From assembly GCA_021827285.1 (NCBI GenBank), contig JAKAWM010000015.1, positions 1 through 14,274 of the forward strand: a DNA stretch of 14,274 bases. The letters run 5' to 3'. The position numbers and the translations under genes were made by a program. Under the pieces are notes generated by a model that was given only the letters and a program-made list of their open reading frames with translations, did not search any database and was not told where the DNA came from. Below are positions 13,724 to 14,274 of this stretch, one piece after another. The stretch is from Actinomycetes bacterium (lineage in GTDB: Bacteria > Actinomycetota > Acidimicrobiia > Acidimicrobiales > Palsa-688). Positions within the stretch are counted from its first letter, which is position 1. Every line of letters starts with the position of its first letter.

Positions 13724-14274
13724 TCAGCTCCGGGTCGGCCCGCCGGGAAGCCAGTAGCCCGAAGGCGGTGTGTCTCCCGAGGGCCCCCGCTCCTGGCCGT
13801 CGCGCGGACCAGCCCCTTGGGGCACCGGCCGGCGAGGAGGCCGGCCTGGGGGCACTCGGCCGCCAGTGCCTTGCCTGCCGCCGACCGGGGCGCCGCCAGC
13901 GCTCGGCCTCCCGTGGCCATTGGGCCCCGAATGAAAGCTCTCCTCCCCGGAGCCGTCTGGCCTGTCCCGGCCTTTGGGGCGGGTGCTGGCGCTGGGGCCG
14001 GTGCTGGTGCTGGTGCTGGGGCCGGTGCTGGCGCTGGAGCCGGTGCTGGCCCGGCCGTTGCTGGCCCGGCCGTTGCCATTGGTGCCCGCCACACGCCCCC
14101 TGGGGGCGAACAGCGTGTAGAGCAGTATGGCCAAACCACCCACGGCAATGGGAGGTATTTCGTTGTGGGAGTTGGTCACCCCTGGCCACAGGACCAGGCC
14201 GGAAAGAAGCGCCGTCCACGCCCAGAGGATGAGCACGGCCGGGCGATGGCCGTGACCGAGCCTCATGAGGCGGT
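13724..14274 (-). CDS. wecA: WecA/MraY-type polyprenyl-phosphate GlcNAc-1-phosphate transferase, C-terminal part
   Basis: The frame is open to the window edge, so the gene begins outside. The first visible residues, RLMRLGHGHRPAVLILWAW, match the segment just after the conserved HLHH motif of WecA-type enzymes. These load a sugar phosphate from a UDP-sugar onto a polyprenyl phosphate in the membrane and start glycan synthesis. Two final membrane helices follow (about 9-28 and 38-54, counted from the Met at 14266), ending in LYTLFAPRGR. About 125 residues of Gly/Ser/Thr/Pro/Arg-rich, apparently disordered tail then run to the TGA; most family members stop soon after the last helix. Gene order with small membrane gene(s) and atpB matches wecA (rfe, Rv1302) of M. 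tuberculosis. A related sugar-phosphate transferase cannot be excluded without the N-terminal part. Confidence 0.78.
   Translation of the reverse strand, partial: RLMRLGHGHRPAVLILWAWTALLSGLVLWPGVTNSHNEIPPIAVGGLAILLYTLFAPRGRVAGTNGNGRASNGRASTGSSASTGPSTSTSTGPSASTRPKGRDRPDGSGEESFHSGPNGHGRPSAGGAPVGGRQGTGGRVPPGRPPRRPVPQGAGPRDGQERGPSGDTPPSGYWLPGGPTRS
13728..13731 (-). promoter_or_regulatory. Ribosome binding site deciding the AtpZ-like start
   Basis: GGAG lies six bases before GTG 13721, immediately before the TGA stop of wecA. This supports the short 85-residue protein and coupled translation with wecA. Confidence 0.65.
13991..14074 (-). repeat. Short tandem repeats in the wecA tail
   Basis: On the plus strand, gctggggccggtgctgg occurs at 13991-14007 and 14015-14031, with a one-mismatch copy at 14033-14049. 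The spacing is 24 and 18 bases, both multiples of six. The adjoining 15-base unit gctggcccggccgtt is repeated exactly at 14045-14059 and 14060-14074. All periods keep the reading frame. The encoded protein has repeated STGP-like and NGRAS units. This looks like slippage growth of a flexible tail. Confidence 0.8.

Noticed and set aside
13981..14074. Possible CRISPR array or minisatellite element
   Set aside because: Repeat units are short, partly overlapping and in frame with wecA, with no unique spacers. They are coding low-complexity repeats.
13464..14219. A 251-residue reading of the AtpZ-like frame
   Set aside because: The upstream part is Gln/Pro/His/Arg-rich shadow coding of the WecA tail. 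A ribosome site at 13728-13731 supports the 85-residue form.
13724..14266. A stand-alone 180-residue membrane protein starting at ATG 14266
   Set aside because: The frame stays open to the window edge, and the residues before and after the Met (RLMRLGHGHR) match the interior of WecA-type enzymes, so this is the C-terminal part of a larger gene.
1..14274. tRNA, rRNA, insertion sequence, phage or toxin-antitoxin genes
   Set aside because: I looked for these on both strands and saw no supporting sequence. Nearly all of the window is taken up by the genes listed.

Overview
The window is GC-rich DNA, with many GTG and one TTG start codons, from what looks like an actinobacterium. The class Acidimicrobiia, or a close uncultured relative, is my best guess. 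Three things point this way: an L,D-transpeptidase of the mycobacterial LdtMt2 type (two Ig-like domains, then YkuD) that ends in a Thr/Pro-rich tail; a delta subunit of actinobacterial type with a doubled N-domain; and the order wecA, small membrane gene(s), atpB, which is also found in Mycobacterium tuberculosis. The class-level placement is inference.

Layout. Positions 1-1214 (+) hold the 3' part of the secreted L,D-transpeptidase. Everything else is on the minus strand and is read from the right edge leftwards. At the right edge (14274-13724) is the C-terminal end of a WecA/MraY-type polyprenyl-phosphate sugar-phosphate transferase. It is followed by a small AtpZ-like membrane protein (13721-13464) and an AtpI-like membrane protein (13332-12853). 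The complete F1Fo ATP synthase set then follows in classical order: atpB (a), atpE (c), atpF (b), atpH (delta), atpA (alpha), atpG (gamma), atpD (beta), atpC (epsilon), down to 5871. Downstream, after about 60 bases and no visible terminator, come three tightly packed genes: a GT-C type membrane glycosyltransferase (5807-4110), a UDP-galactopyranose-mutase-like FAD oxidoreductase (4101-2515), and a zinc-ribbon protein built from two copies of a three-part unit (2518-1250). This minus-strand run converges on the L,D-transpeptidase across a 35-base gap.

How the genes work together. The atp genes encode the proton-driven ATP synthase, and the AtpI/AtpZ-like proteins probably help assemble its membrane sector. 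The flanking genes are envelope functions: lipid-linked glycan initiation (WecA), a membrane glycosyltransferase with an FAD enzyme that may act on sugars or lipids, and peptidoglycan 3-3 cross-linking. Genes are spaced 0-25 bases apart or overlap by 1-23 bases. The two larger gaps are about 131 bases between the AtpZ- and AtpI-like genes and 63 bases after atpC.

The ATP synthase is ordinary in its catalytic residues, but several peripheral features stand out: epsilon lacks the C-terminal helical hairpin, alpha carries a Pro/Ala-rich C-terminal tail, delta has a duplicated N-domain without fusion to b, and the c subunit has Met at the position of M. tuberculosis Ala63. I found no RNA gene, CRISPR array, insertion sequence or phage gene. 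The least explained item is the duplicated zinc-ribbon protein and its pairing with the FAD enzyme and glycosyltransferase. I do not see strong evidence for a wholly new system.
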